Shown one piece after another: positions 45,081 through 56,108 of a stretch of 64,000 nt of DNA (positions within the stretch are counted from its first letter, which is position 1; every line of letters begins with the position of its first letter). Both the position numbers and the translations under genes were made by a program. The notes beneath the pieces are model-generated. The model did no database searches. It saw only the letters and a list, made by a program, of their open reading frames with translations, and was not told the DNA's origin. This stretch comes from an uncultured Bacteroidota bacterium (GTDB taxonomy: Bacteria; Bacteroidota; Bacteroidia; Chitinophagales; Chitinophagaceae): positions 1 through 64,000 of the forward strand of contig CAINUN010000062.1 of NCBI GenBank assembly GCA_903853805.1. Reading direction: 5' to 3'.

Positions 45081-45799
45081 TGGAAAACAATCGTTCAGAA
45101 AATTTATCTCGGCTTAGTTATACTTCAACTTCCATTAACGACCCCTATTATTTAGAGTACAAATACCTCTTTCCCGACCTTAAAAACGCCGTCATAAACT
45201 ATGCTTCAGGTGATGTTTTAGACATAGGTTGTGGCAACAAACCTTACCTCAGTTTTTTTGAAGGGAAAATAAAAACCTATGCAGGCTGCGACATTGTTCA
45301 ATCCAACCAAAACTTGGTAGATATTATTTGTCCGGCTACCGACATTCCCTTGCCCGATGCCTGCAAAGACACCGTCTTCAACACACAAGTGCTCGAGCAC
45401 GTAGCCGACCATAAAAAATTGCTTTCCGAAGCCTATCGCATCCTTCGTCCGGGTGGTCACCTCATCCTTTCCTGCCCCATGTGTTGGGAGCATCATGAAG
45501 TGCCTTACGACTTTTTCAGGTTCACCAAACACGGGCTTGAATACCTACTGCAAGAACGCGGTTTCGAAACCATTTACATAAAACCCAATGGTGGAAAATG
45601 GGCATTAGTAGGTCAGGTTTTTCTCAATAGCATTCGCGCTTCCTTCGAAAAAAAATCTTGGAAAAGAAGCCTTTTCAAAAACCTTTATTTTCTCTTTCGC
45701 ATCAAGTGGTTAGTAAACGTGTTTTTCGGTTGGCTCGATAAAAAAGACTTCGACGACAGCGCTACCCTCAATTTTGTATTGGTAGCAAGAAAGCCATAA
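45080..45799 (+). CDS. Class I SAM-dependent methyltransferase
   Basis: 239 residues. Motif I is VLDIGCGNKPYLSFF (~46-60), followed by YAGCDIV, FNTQVLEHVADHKKLLSEAYRILRPGGHLIL and the CPMCWEHHEVPYDFFRFT segment. This last, with FRFTKHGLEYLL, recurs in methyltransferases of polysaccharide clusters. The start overlaps the glycosyltransferase stop by one base. The acceptor is probably a sugar or lipid-linked glycan. Array B begins 96 nt after its stop. Confidence 0.85.
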   Translation: MENNRSENLSRLSYTSTSINDPYYLEYKYLFPDLKNAVINYASGDVLDIGCGNKPYLSFFEGKIKTYAGCDIVQSNQNLVDIICPATDIPLPDACKDTVFNTQVLEHVADHKKLLSEAYRILRPGGHLILSCPMCWEHHEVPYDFFRFTKHGLEYLLQERGFETIYIKPNGGKWALVGQVFLNSIRASFEKKSWKRSLFKNLYFLFRIKWLVNVFFGWLDKKDFDDSATLNFVLVARKP

Positions 45800-46230
45800 G
45801 CCGTTCCCAACCCAACTTCATTTTATTACTTACGCTTTACTATTAAAGCAAGTGAATTTATCATTCTGGCAAGTTTTTCTTCCATTATAGCATTTCATTC
45901 TTTCGGTATGTCATCCCGTTCCATCAGTATGTCATCCGGTTCTTTCAGTATCTCATCCCGTTCTTTCGGTATCTCATCCTGTTCCTTCGGTATGTAATCC
46001 GGTTCTTTCGGTATGTAATCCGGTTCCATCAGTATGTAATCCGGTTCCATTGAAATGTCATCCCATTCCATCATTTTGCCTGCCGCAACCTGCCAACAAT
46101 AGCCTCTACCACAAATCCAAGCATTGTTATTCCTACCACTACCCAAATAAAGCCCCTACCTAAACAATTGCTCCTCTCTATCTCATTTCAAAAAATCCTA
46201 CCTTGCAGCATCATTTATCCTTTGCCTTTC
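45800..46230. other. 431-nt spacer with a 21-nt repeat array
   Basis: Between the methyltransferase and coaBC genes, both plus strand. A small dyad GCTTTA/TAAAGC at about 45835-45850 sits at its left end. Array B fills 45896-46084. The remaining ~145 nt before coaBC show no clear promoter. A minus-strand frame at 45895-46146 reads the array as acidic heptads. Confidence 0.6.
45896..46084. repeat. Array B: nine degenerate 21-nt tandem units
   Basis: Units start at 45896 and then every 21 nt to 46064. Each has GTTC near its start, GTAT in its middle and ends TCATCC or TAATCC; the last unit is decayed. Differences fall at fixed positions with two alternatives each (for example positions 6-7 TT or CA, position 10 G or A, position 18 C or A) and are shuffled between units. 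The minus strand reads heptads such as MEPDYIL, KEPDYIP, KEQDEIP and KERDEIL. No spacers. Confidence 0.9.
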
Positions 46231-47439
46231 ATGCAGTTAGCCGGTAAAAAAATCATTCTTGCAATCACAGGTAGTATTGCTGCATACAAAACCCCTCATT
46301 TGGTGCGTTTGTTAGTAAAAGCGGGCGCCGAAGTCAAAGTGATTCTCACACCTGCCGCTACCGATTTTGTAAGCCCCCTTGCATTGGCAACAGTTTCTAA
46401 AAACCCTGTTCACAGCAACGTAAGCGACAATAGCGCATGGAACAATCATGTAGAAATGGGGCTTTGGGCAGATGTGCTTTTAGTGGCTCCTTGTAGCGCC
46501 AATACATTAGCAAAAATGGCTCACGGTCTTTGCGATAATTTGGTAGGTGCCGTTTATCTTTCTGCAAAATGTCCTGTACTTGTTGCCCCCGCTATGGATG
46601 AAGATATGTGGCTGCACCCAAGCACCAAAAGAAATATAGACATCATTCAATCTTATGGCAATACCATTATTCCCGTGGCTCATGGCGAGTTGGCCAGTGG
46701 CTTAATTGGTGAAGGGCGCATGGCAGAACCTGAGGAGATTGTTTCTTTTCTTTTTTCTTTCCTTCAAAAAAAAAACGAACAACCACTAAAGGGCATTAAA
46801 GCCCTTGTCTCTGCCGGGCCAACCTACGAACGCCTCGACCCTGTGCGGTTTATTGGCAATTTCTCTACCGGTAAAATGGGCATTGCATTGGCAGAAAGCT
46901 TAGCTGATAAAGGAGCAGAAGTAACCCTTGTCTTGGGTCCAAGTTCTTTAGAAATATTAAATCCTAAGTTCGAAATCCGAAGGGTAGAAAGCGCTGAAGA
47001 AATGTATGAAGCTTGTAAAAAGGTTTTTCCATCTTGTAAAATCAGCATTCTTGCCGCAGCAGTAGCCGATTATAAACCAGATAACATTGCTCCTGACAAA
47101 ATAAAAAAGCAGGGCGAAACGTTATCCTTAACGTTGACTAAAACCCAAGACATTTTAGCTACTCTTGGCAAAACAAAAAAGAAAGGGCAAACACTTGTGG
47201 GTTTTGCATTAGAAACCAACAACGAAAAAGCCAATGCCTTGAAGAAATTAAAAGTGAAAAATGCCGACATGATTGTGTTGAATTCTTTAAGAGATGAAGG
47301 TGCAGGTTTTGGTCATGACACCAATAAAGTAACACTGATAAAAGCAAATGGGAAATCAGTTTCATTGCCTTTACTCAGTAAAAAAGAAACCGCCGAAGAA
47401 ATTGTGAACCAAATTATGCTACTCAGAAATGCGCAATAA
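46231..47439 (+). CDS. coaBC: Bifunctional phosphopantothenoylcysteine decarboxylase / phosphopantothenate-cysteine ligase
   Basis: 402 residues from the ATG at 46231; 21 upstream codons run towards array B and are not conserved. CoaC half: LAITGSIAAYKTPHLVRLL, SANTLAKMAHGLCDNL, PAMDEDMWLHP with the catalytic-region Met-Asp, and YGNTIIPVAHGELASGLIGEGRMAEP. CoaB half: VSAGPTYERLDPVRFIGNFSTGKMG, AAAVADYKP, KIKK and VGFALETNN. It makes 4'-phosphopantetheine for coenzyme A. It overlaps porD by 11 nt, a Bacteroidota arrangement. Confidence 0.95.
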   Translation: MQLAGKKIILAITGSIAAYKTPHLVRLLVKAGAEVKVILTPAATDFVSPLALATVSKNPVHSNVSDNSAWNNHVEMGLWADVLLVAPCSANTLAKMAHGLCDNLVGAVYLSAKCPVLVAPAMDEDMWLHPSTKRNIDIIQSYGNTIIPVAHGELASGLIGEGRMAEPEEIVSFLFSFLQKKNEQPLKGIKALVSAGPTYERLDPVRFIGNFSTGKMGIALAESLADKGAEVTLVLGPSSLEILNPKFEIRRVESAEEMYEACKKVFPSCKISILAAAVADYKPDNIAPDKIKKQGETLSLTLTKTQDILATLGKTKKKGQTLVGFALETNNEKANALKKLKVKNADMIVLNSLRDEGAGFGHDTNKVTLIKANGKSVSLPLLSKKETAEEIVNQIMLLRNAQ

Positions 47440-48355
47440 ATTGATTTTGCTTTTTGCTCTTCTAATGATTGCAAATACTTTTTGCAATGCGCAAGAATTG
47501 GTGTGCAAAGTGAAGGTGATGTATTCTGCCATTCAAAACGTGGATAAGCAAGTTTTTGCAACCATGGAAAAAGCTATTTCCGATTTCATGAACACCCGCA
47601 AATGGACCAATGATGAGTTTGCAGCCAATGAGCGCATTGATGTGAACTTGATGATAAACCTTACGGGCAAGTCGGCAGAAGAAGATTTGTATTTCGCCAC
47701 TCTTTCATTGCAAGCAGCAAGACCGGTTTATAACACGAGTTATTCAAGCCCATTAGTAAATTATCTCGACAAGGATTTTGTGTTTAAATACACTCAGTTC
47801 AACGCCATTCAATTTGATGAAAATCGCATCAGCGGCAGCGACCCAATGGCTGCAAATCTTCCTGCTGTATTGGCTTATTATACTTACATGATTTTAGGGT
47901 TAGACTATGATAGTTTTTCACAAAAAGGGGGTGAGGAAATGTTTAAGAAAGCGCAAAACGTTGTGAACAATGCACCAGAACAAGGCAAATCTATTCCTGG
48001 ATGGAAAGCAGTAGAAGGCAATAAAAATAGGTATTGGTTAGTGGATCAAATATTGAATCCACGCTTTGCAGATTTTCGTAGTTATTGGTATTCCATGCAC
48101 CGAGAAGGTTTTGACAAAATGGCTCAAAAGCCCGATGAAGCCAAGCAAAAAATTTTGGACGGAATATCTAAACTTAGTCAACTTAACAAAGAAAATCCAG
48201 CATCCATGTTGATGCAATTTTTCTTTGCAGCCAAAAGCAGTGAATTATCAAAAGTAGTTGCTACCGCACCCAAAATGCAAAGAGCTACTTATGTTTCTCA
48301 GCTATCACAAATGGATGTTCCCAACTCCGCTAAATATCAGTTGTTGAATCGTTGA
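47429..48355 (+). CDS. porD: DUF4835 protein, PorD-like type IX secretion component
   Basis: 308 residues with a signal peptide ending CNAQ. Family motifs are ELVCKVKVMYSAIQNVDKQVF, FMNTRKWTNDEF, ERIDVNLMINLT, LQAARPVYNTSYSSPLVNYLD, and LPAVLAYYTYMILGLDYDSF. PorD was defined genetically in Porphyromonas gingivalis as needed for T9SS function. It is the only secretion component in the window and matches the two T9SS cargo genes here. It overlaps coaBC and the DUF4296 gene on either side. Confidence 0.88.
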   Translation: MRNKLILLFALLMIANTFCNAQELVCKVKVMYSAIQNVDKQVFATMEKAISDFMNTRKWTNDEFAANERIDVNLMINLTGKSAEEDLYFATLSLQAARPVYNTSYSSPLVNYLDKDFVFKYTQFNAIQFDENRISGSDPMAANLPAVLAYYTYMILGLDYDSFSQKGGEEMFKKAQNVVNNAPEQGKSIPGWKAVEGNKNRYWLVDQILNPRFADFRSYWYSMHREGFDKMAQKPDEAKQKILDGISKLSQLNKENPASMLMQFFFAAKSSELSKVVATAPKMQRATYVSQLSQMDVPNSAKYQLLNR

Positions 48356-48696
48356 TGAAAAAAACCTTTTTATTTCTCTTGAGTTTTTCGATTTTGGTTG
48401 CTTGTAATAAAGACCAACCAAAAATTAACCCTACAAAAATGCAAGCCATTTTAACTGATGTTCAATATGCTGAAGCCTATAGTATGCAAACGCAAAAGGA
48501 CAGTGCGTTAAGAGGTAATAAGAAAAACATTGATTCCTTATCAGCCTTTTATGCTGTGATTTTTAATCACCATCACATCAGTAGCGAAGATTATTTTCAA
48601 AGTCTTGAATGGTATAAAAAACATCCCACTGATCTCGATAGTATTTATCTGAAAATGATTCCAGAATTTACGAAACAAGAGGATATTTATAGGTAG
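48355..48696 (+). CDS. DUF4296 family lipoprotein
   Basis: 113 residues from the ATG overlapping the porD stop (TGATG). Signal peptide with lipobox SFSILVAC. Family pattern: INPTKMQAILTDVQYAEAY near the N terminus and YAVIFNHHHISSEDYFQSLEWYKKHP, then LDSIYLKMI. Function unknown; its coupling to porD suggests an envelope role. Confidence 0.82.
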   Translation: MKKTFLFLLSFSILVACNKDQPKINPTKMQAILTDVQYAEAYSMQTQKDSALRGNKKNIDSLSAFYAVIFNHHHISSEDYFQSLEWYKKHPTDLDSIYLKMIPEFTKQEDIYR

Positions 48697-49887
48697 CTAT
48701 TTCAACTTTCCAAGAGCTTCCGAAATTCTATTCATTGCATCCTTCAAATTTTCCATAGAGTTGGCAAAAGAAATGCGAATGCAATGATTGTTGCCAAATG
48801 CTTCACCCATTACTGTGCTTACATGTGCTTTGTATAATAAATACATGCTCATGTCTTCATCAGAATTGATAGTGGTTTCGCCATCGCTTTGTCCAAAGAA
48901 AGAACTGACGTCAGGGAAGACATAAAAAGCCCCTTTAGGATGATTAATTTTTACTCCAGGGATTTGTTCCATAGCTGTCACTACAAAATCTTTTCTTTTG
49001 CGGAAAGACTCACGCATTGCTATGGTGGTTTTCAGGTCGCTTTCCAATGCAGCAACAGACGCCTTTTGTGCAATGCTGTTAGTACCCGAAGTAAACTGTG
49101 ATTGAAATTTATCGCAAGCCTGCACCATGTCTTTTGGTCCAGCCATATAACCAATTCTCCAACCAGTCATGGCAAATCCTTTCGACATGCCATTCACAAT
49201 CATTACTCGGTCTTTCAATTCAGTAAATTGAGCAATGCTTTCATGTTTCCCTTCATAGTTGATGTACTCATAAATTTCATCGCTAATAATGGCAACATGA
49301 GGATGACGTTTGAAGACTTCTGCCAAAGTGGCTAACTCCTCTTTGGTATAAACACTACCTGTAGGATTACATGGGGAGGAGTAAATGAAAAGTTTGGTTT
49401 TAGGTGTAATAGCAGCTTCAAGCCTTTCAGGCGTCAACTTAAAATCAGCATCAATATGACAAGGAAGGTATTTTATTTCACCTTCAGCCAAAGTTACCAA
49501 GGCACTATAAGTTACCCAATAAGGAGTTGGAATTATGACTTCATCACCAGGATTAATGAGGCAAAGTATAGCATTGGCAAGAGATTGTTTAGCACCTGTT
49601 GAAACAATAATTTCATCTGAAGTATAATCAAGTCCATTATCTCTTTTCAGTTTGTGACAAATTGCTTCTCTCAATTCAAGATTTCCCATAACAGGTGTAT
49701 ATTTTGTGAAACCATCAGCCATTGCTTTGGTGGCGGCTTCGCAAATAAAATCTGGAGTTACGAAATCAGGTTCACCAAGACTCAAGTCAATGATGTTGGC
49801 TCCTTGTGAACGAAGCTTGCGACCCAACTTGGCCATTTTTATTGTTTGGGGTTCCTGAATTCTATCGAGGCGATGCGCTAAATTCAT
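48697..49887 (-). CDS. PLP-dependent aminotransferase, aspartate aminotransferase-like (class I)
   Basis: 396 residues, a standard fold type I enzyme. LSLGEPDFVTPDFI, VSTGAKQSLANAILCL, SSPCNPTGSVYTKEE, ISDEIYEYINYEGKH, and MSKGFAMTGWRIGY with the Schiff-base Lys, plus a C-terminal CIRISFANS with the carboxylate-binding Arg. Probably aspartate or aromatic transamination; the precise donor is not evident. It ends 1 nt from the convergent DUF4296 stop. Confidence 0.92.
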   Translation of the reverse strand: MNLAHRLDRIQEPQTIKMAKLGRKLRSQGANIIDLSLGEPDFVTPDFICEAATKAMADGFTKYTPVMGNLELREAICHKLKRDNGLDYTSDEIIVSTGAKQSLANAILCLINPGDEVIIPTPYWVTYSALVTLAEGEIKYLPCHIDADFKLTPERLEAAITPKTKLFIYSSPCNPTGSVYTKEELATLAEVFKRHPHVAIISDEIYEYINYEGKHESIAQFTELKDRVMIVNGMSKGFAMTGWRIGYMAGPKDMVQACDKFQSQFTSGTNSIAQKASVAALESDLKTTIAMRESFRKRKDFVVTAMEQIPGVKINHPKGAFYVFPDVSSFFGQSDGETTINSDEDMSMYLLYKAHVSTVMGEAFGNNHCIRISFANSMENLKDAMNRISEALGKLK

Positions 49888-49965
49888 ATCGTTGTTTTAA
49901 GGAATAAAAATGAAGCGGCAAATCTAAAGACCTGCAGCCGATAAAACCATGATTGAAAACATTTT

Positions 49966-50481
49966 TTACAAATGGCTTGCCTTGTTCGACATGTAGTAAA
50001 ACAAATAAATGGCTAATGCAACAACAATGACAATAGATCCAGTTAGGAAGGAAATAGTACGCTTGTAAGCCTTGTTGATAGTTTTTACCTTGTGCAATTC
50101 ACTAACATTGTTCAAGATATTTTCCATGCGACTAAAAGCTGTTTCTCCTTTAATCACATAGTCATACGCACCGTATTTCATACTATCAACGGCCACGTCT
50201 ATCTTGTCTTGTCCAGAAAGCATTATTACTTGAATATCGGGATATTGATCCTTGACTGCTTTAAGAATTTCAACTCCGTTTTTTGCATTAGGAATGTGAG
50301 CACTAAGATGGAAATCTAGAACTACAATTTCGGGGTTCAAATGCATTTGTTGCAGCATGTCTTCGCCGCTTTCAAAAGTTTTGATTTCATAAAGAAAACG
50401 CTCACTGAGGTAATCTTTCAACATTTCGTTTTGGATGGGTTCATCATCCACTAAAAAAATGTAGCGCTTATCTGTTGCCAT
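49966..50481 (-). CDS. Receiver-domain protein with C-terminal membrane anchor
   Basis: 171 residues. A complete receiver domain (1-~125): acidic pair D12-D13 in FLVDDEP, phospho-acceptor D56 in IVVLDFHL, VIMLSGQ with the switch Ser, and YVIKGE with the conserved Lys. It is followed by a short helix and one hydrophobic segment (SIVIVVALAIYLFYYM, ~148-163) near the C terminus. It has no DNA-binding or enzymatic output domain. No histidine kinase is adjacent. It may be a membrane-tethered phosphate sink or adaptor. Confidence 0.8.
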   Translation of the reverse strand: MATDKRYIFLVDDEPIQNEMLKDYLSERFLYEIKTFESGEDMLQQMHLNPEIVVLDFHLSAHIPNAKNGVEILKAVKDQYPDIQVIMLSGQDKIDVAVDSMKYGAYDYVIKGETAFSRMENILNNVSELHKVKTINKAYKRTISFLTGSIVIVVALAIYLFYYMSNKASHL

Positions 50482-50586
50482 ATTGTTTGTTTCAAATTCG
50501 ATGAAAAAGTAAACATTTTTTGGAGAATGGATACATTTTCTACATTCATTTTTTATAGATTTTCTATTCTTTGTTTAAAATAACTA

Positions 50587-52521
50587 TCATCTCAAATCCA
50601 TCAACATTGCCTTTGCTTGTTCATTTTCGGGATGTTTTTTCAATAGATGTTGCAGTGTTTTTTTTGCCAAATCCATCCGTTGATTATTATGGTACCAAAC
50701 GGCTAAGTTGATTAAGTTTTGTACATAATCAGGGTCAAGTTTATTGGCTGTATTCATATATTGAAAAGCCAAACCATTATTTCCTGTTTGCATCCATAAA
50801 AAACCAAGATTGGTATTGGCTGCTAAATGGTTGGGGTTTTCTTGCAAGATAAATTCAAAGCTTTTTCTAGCTTCTTCTTTTCTTCCAAGTGCCAATAAAC
50901 ACGAAGCATATTTGTTTTGAAAATCGAGTGCATACTTTTTCAATGAAATGGCTTTTTCATAAAACGCTAATGCTTTTTCATTTTGTTCTTGTTGAAAATA
51001 GGCTTCACCAATTCTGTAAGCTGTCCAAGCATCATTCAATTTTTTAGGAGCAAGAGAAGAAGCGTATTCAATTACTTTTCCATATTCATTCAACAAGAAA
51101 TATGCACGAATATAATCGCGATTTTGTTTTTCCTTTTCTTCTCTATCTTTTTCTTGATTGAGGTAAAAAATTGCAGAATCCACCAATGGTGTTTTGCCTC
51201 CATAGCGTTCAAAAAATTCCATGTAAGCTCTTGCTTTTGTAATAGCATCGGGCTTGTCGTTGTTATAAGATTTCAAGCCTAAAAAAGCGGCAATTTTTCC
51301 AGCGTCTTTATTGCTTAATATTCGCTTACGAATGAAGTGGTCTGTAACCGCAACATGAGGAATGTCAATGCTACCGTTGTGAGGCATATGGCAAGTGATG
51401 CAATCGTTGTTTTGTATTTTTCGCAATGCTTCTTGCTCGCTACAATTTTTTCCACTTTCGCCATGACAGTTTTTGCAAGCATTGAGATATTGACTTCTTG
51501 GTGTGAATTTTACGCTCACATGAGGATTATGACAAGTAATACAACTCATATTTCCACTTTCGTTGTAGCAACGGCTTTTCTTCATTCGCTCCACATGCGA
51601 TGCCATAATCATTTTGTCCTCGCCTCCTTCATAAACAGGCATAAACACATTCACCACGTCGCTCAATTTCATGCCCGGACGAAAATCAAAAAATGTTTTT
51701 CCATCGTTTAACACAGCAACACCTTGAAGGTGACAACGCTGGCAAATATTGTTTTGCAACTCAGTAGAAAGTCGGCGTGGATTGACAATCGTATAGTCGG
51801 GCGTTTTAGAAGTGTCTGTAATTTTTCCCGATTGAATGGCGGCAACATGCAAGCTACCTGGACCATGACATCTTTCGCAATCAATACCTGTTTGAATGGT
51901 TTGGTATTTATTCAAACTTCCATCTTCAAAGACTGGGAAACCATCGTGGCAAGTGACACATTCTGTTTCTATAATTCTCGAAAAACGGCTGCTTGCTCCC
52001 TTTTCAAAACCAGGTGCTAAATCCCATTTTCTTTTTTGAGTGTAAAAAGTAATGGGAGCTTGAAACAAATAATGATTCACCAAAAACAAATGGCTGTTGG
52101 TGTGTTGACCGGAGCCAATGATGTAATTAATGGTTTGTGTTCGTTGATGAACGGTGTCTTTTCCTTCCAATCGGTATTCTTTGATGCACAAAGAATCGCC
52201 ATTCCAAAAAGGATGATAATAATAGTCGAGCAAGCTATCATAAACCACTGAGTGTTCGTCAAAATCGGCAGCAGATTTTTGATGGGTTGCATATCCAAAA
52301 GATTGCCCCATTCCTGTTTTCATAAACGACTCATAAATATCGCTATGGCAACCCTTGCAGGGTTCTTTACCCACATAACGTGCAGTGGTATCAAACACAT
52401 TTTTCCATTCACTAGCTTCTTCGTGTGATGATTGGTTGCAGGAATAATTACTTAATACCACAATAAATAATGCGACAGGTAAAAACAGAATATTCAGAAT
52501 GTGTTTGAGTATTAAATTCAT
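50587..52521 (-). CDS. Multiheme cytochrome c lipoprotein with TPR domain
   Basis: 644 residues from the ATG at 52521; the frame opens at a GTG 3 codons earlier that lies within a TATTTTTG box. A signal peptide with lipobox VVLSNYSC leads to seven CxxCH heme motifs: CKGCH, CVTCH, CERCH, CQRCH, CITCH, CKNCH and CITCH, within about 60-400. A C-terminal TPR region follows (~480-640; EKALAFYEKAISLKKY, NHLAANTNLGFLWMQTGNN). It is probably periplasmic or outer-membrane electron transfer, related to cytochrome c-554/NrfA-like multiheme proteins. Substrate unknown. Confidence 0.85.
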   Translation of the reverse strand: MNLILKHILNILFLPVALFIVVLSNYSCNQSSHEEASEWKNVFDTTARYVGKEPCKGCHSDIYESFMKTGMGQSFGYATHQKSAADFDEHSVVYDSLLDYYYHPFWNGDSLCIKEYRLEGKDTVHQRTQTINYIIGSGQHTNSHLFLVNHYLFQAPITFYTQKRKWDLAPGFEKGASSRFSRIIETECVTCHDGFPVFEDGSLNKYQTIQTGIDCERCHGPGSLHVAAIQSGKITDTSKTPDYTIVNPRRLSTELQNNICQRCHLQGVAVLNDGKTFFDFRPGMKLSDVVNVFMPVYEGGEDKMIMASHVERMKKSRCYNESGNMSCITCHNPHVSVKFTPRSQYLNACKNCHGESGKNCSEQEALRKIQNNDCITCHMPHNGSIDIPHVAVTDHFIRKRILSNKDAGKIAAFLGLKSYNNDKPDAITKARAYMEFFERYGGKTPLVDSAIFYLNQEKDREEKEKQNRDYIRAYFLLNEYGKVIEYASSLAPKKLNDAWTAYRIGEAYFQQEQNEKALAFYEKAISLKKYALDFQNKYASCLLALGRKEEARKSFEFILQENPNHLAANTNLGFLWMQTGNNGLAFQYMNTANKLDPDYVQNLINLAVWYHNNQRMDLAKKTLQHLLKKHPENEQAKAMLMDLR

Positions 52522-52529
52522 TTGCGACA

Positions 52530-52537
52530 CAAAAATA
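52530..52537 (-). promoter_or_regulatory. Possible -7 box of the multiheme gene
   Basis: TATTTTTG on the minus strand (52537-52530), 8 nt before the chosen ATG. No good TTTG at the -33 position. Confidence 0.4.
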
Positions 52538-52565
52538 ATGTCTTATTTCACCTTCAAGAAAATTC

Positions 52566-52619
52566 TATCAAATGAAAAGTGGGGTTCCTCCTGTTATTGG
52601 AGGAATTAGCCATTTGATA
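52566..52619. repeat. Nested perfect dyad in the gyrB / multiheme divergent spacer
   Basis: Outer arms TATCAAATG (52566-52574) and CATTTGATA (52611-52619), inner arms TTCCTCC (52585-52591) and GGAGGAA (52599-52605), with a 7-nt loop. It lies upstream of both possible promoters (multiheme box 52537-52530 and gyrB promoter 52687-52718), where an operator or activator site would be expected. Confidence 0.65.
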
Positions 52620-52686
52620 AGTTGGGTCTGAGAGTTTTACAATAATTTTCAAAATACAAATCCCGCTACTTTTTGTGGATATAATA

Positions 52687-52718
52687 CTTGAAAGAACCGT
52701 ACTTTTCCCATATCTTTG
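52687..52718 (+). promoter_or_regulatory. Promoter of gyrB
   Basis: CTTG (52687-52690), a 20-nt spacer and TATCTTTG (52711-52718), about 100 nt before the ATG. Confidence 0.65.
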
Positions 52719-52796
52719 AGCCTTCATAAAAGCCGCTTTCTGTAGCGGTTTTTGTTGCCTTTCGGGGGGTGGGCATTTGGATGTTTCCAAGCATAA

Positions 52797-54803
<2,007 letters not shown>

Positions 54804-54827
54804 TTTCTCAAGCAATAATAGTATTGA

Positions 54828-54858
54828 AGTCCCGCTCATTTTTAGCGGGACTTTTTTA
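54828..54858 (+). terminator. Terminator of gyrB
   Basis: AGTCCCGCT (54828-54836), loop, AGCGGGACT (54844-54852), then six T. It slightly overlaps the 3' end of the convergent membrane protein gene. Confidence 0.9.
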
Positions 54859-56103
54859 TGCCATCTTTTTGGGAGCGCCTTTGAAAATCCGAAGACACAA
54901 AACGGCACTAAGCATCATGGGAGTTATGAGATAATAGCGATATGTGAGGGGGCTAAAAACATAGAAACAAATAATGGTCAGATACAGCAAGCCAAGACTG
55001 AAATCGTAAGATGAAAAGTTGTTCTTTTTTTTTCGGTAAAAAAGAATCCCTCCAAAACATAATATTAGCATCACCGAGGCTTGAACAATTCTAACTTTTG
55101 TAACTTTTTCATGAATATTTCCTTTAAAAAACTGCTCGAAAAAAGGCGCTAGATAATCTCCACTATAAAAACTCCAACCACCATTTTGCCACTCTCCTTC
55201 TGCAGCATTATTATGGTACTTCAATCCTTCAATAAAAACAGAAGGGTGGTTTATTAAAAAAGGAAATACATAGAAGCATAAAAGCGAAAGCAATAAAATT
55301 GAAATCAGTTTAAAAGAAGCTATCCTTCCGTTTTCAGAATAATAAATATAGAAAAACAAAGGCAGCCAAAACACAAATGTGTACCTCGATAAGAGACACA
55401 AAACAATGCCAAGAGTAATTGCCATTTTGTTTCTATGAACTAATGCTACCCCTAAAAAAAGATAGTAGGCAGCAACAATAGTTTCTATTGAAACCAACAA
55501 GTCGTTTTCGCCCCAATGTAAATAAGCTAGAAAAGGTAAAAGGGGCAACAATAAAAGAGCTGCATTTTTCAAAATAGCTTTGTTGTTCTTAATGCTGAAA
55601 GCTGAAAAATAAAATACAGATACCAACATGAGTAGCAAACCAGACCATCTGACATCAATTGAAAAAAGCTTACTAATTCCTACTGGCATCCATTGAAAAG
55701 GCATATAAACTGGAAAGGGTTGTGAGTTTGGAAGATTTACAATTTGATAGGGTTTTTCACCAGCAATAAATCTTTCAAATTGAATAACGAGTTGTGGTAT
55801 TACGTCCGATATTTCAACAGGGTTTGATACCCGAAGAAATGATTGATGAAACCAGGGGAAACTGGAAAGAAATACCAAAATACCTAGTGCACCAACAATA
55901 CTTTTCTTTTTGAAAGAAATCTTTTCGAACAAAAGCTCAGTTGTTTCTATTGAATGATAATACAAGCCAAATAAGAATAAGTAACTACCTAAAAGCACCA
56001 AAGGATTATACATTTTGGTGAAATAGTTGACCCCCTGAAAGCTTAAATAAATTTGTAGTAAAAACGTAATTAGGGCTAGCGTTTTAATGAGTCTTAAAGG
56101 CAT
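54856..56103 (-). CDS. Polytopic membrane protein, putative GT-C-type glycosyltransferase
   Basis: 415 residues with about ten to twelve membrane helices. A PYQIVNLPNSQPFPVYMPFQWMP loop and HWGENDLLVSIE motif resemble DUF2029/mannosyltransferase-like GT-C enzymes that use polyprenyl-phosphate sugars. No clear catalytic Asp motif can be assigned. It starts 5 nt after the thioredoxin-like gene on the same strand. An alternative is an unrelated lipid or sugar transporter. Confidence 0.55.
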   Translation of the reverse strand: MPLRLIKTLALITFLLQIYLSFQGVNYFTKMYNPLVLLGSYLFLFGLYYHSIETTELLFEKISFKKKSIVGALGILVFLSSFPWFHQSFLRVSNPVEISDVIPQLVIQFERFIAGEKPYQIVNLPNSQPFPVYMPFQWMPVGISKLFSIDVRWSGLLLMLVSVFYFSAFSIKNNKAILKNAALLLLPLLPFLAYLHWGENDLLVSIETIVAAYYLFLGVALVHRNKMAITLGIVLCLLSRYTFVFWLPLFFYIYYSENGRIASFKLISILLLSLLCFYVFPFLINHPSVFIEGLKYHNNAAEGEWQNGGWSFYSGDYLAPFFEQFFKGNIHEKVTKVRIVQASVMLILCFGGILFYRKKKNNFSSYDFSLGLLYLTIICFYVFSPLTYRYYLITPMMLSAVLCLRIFKGAPKKMA

Positions 56104-56108
56104 AGCGT

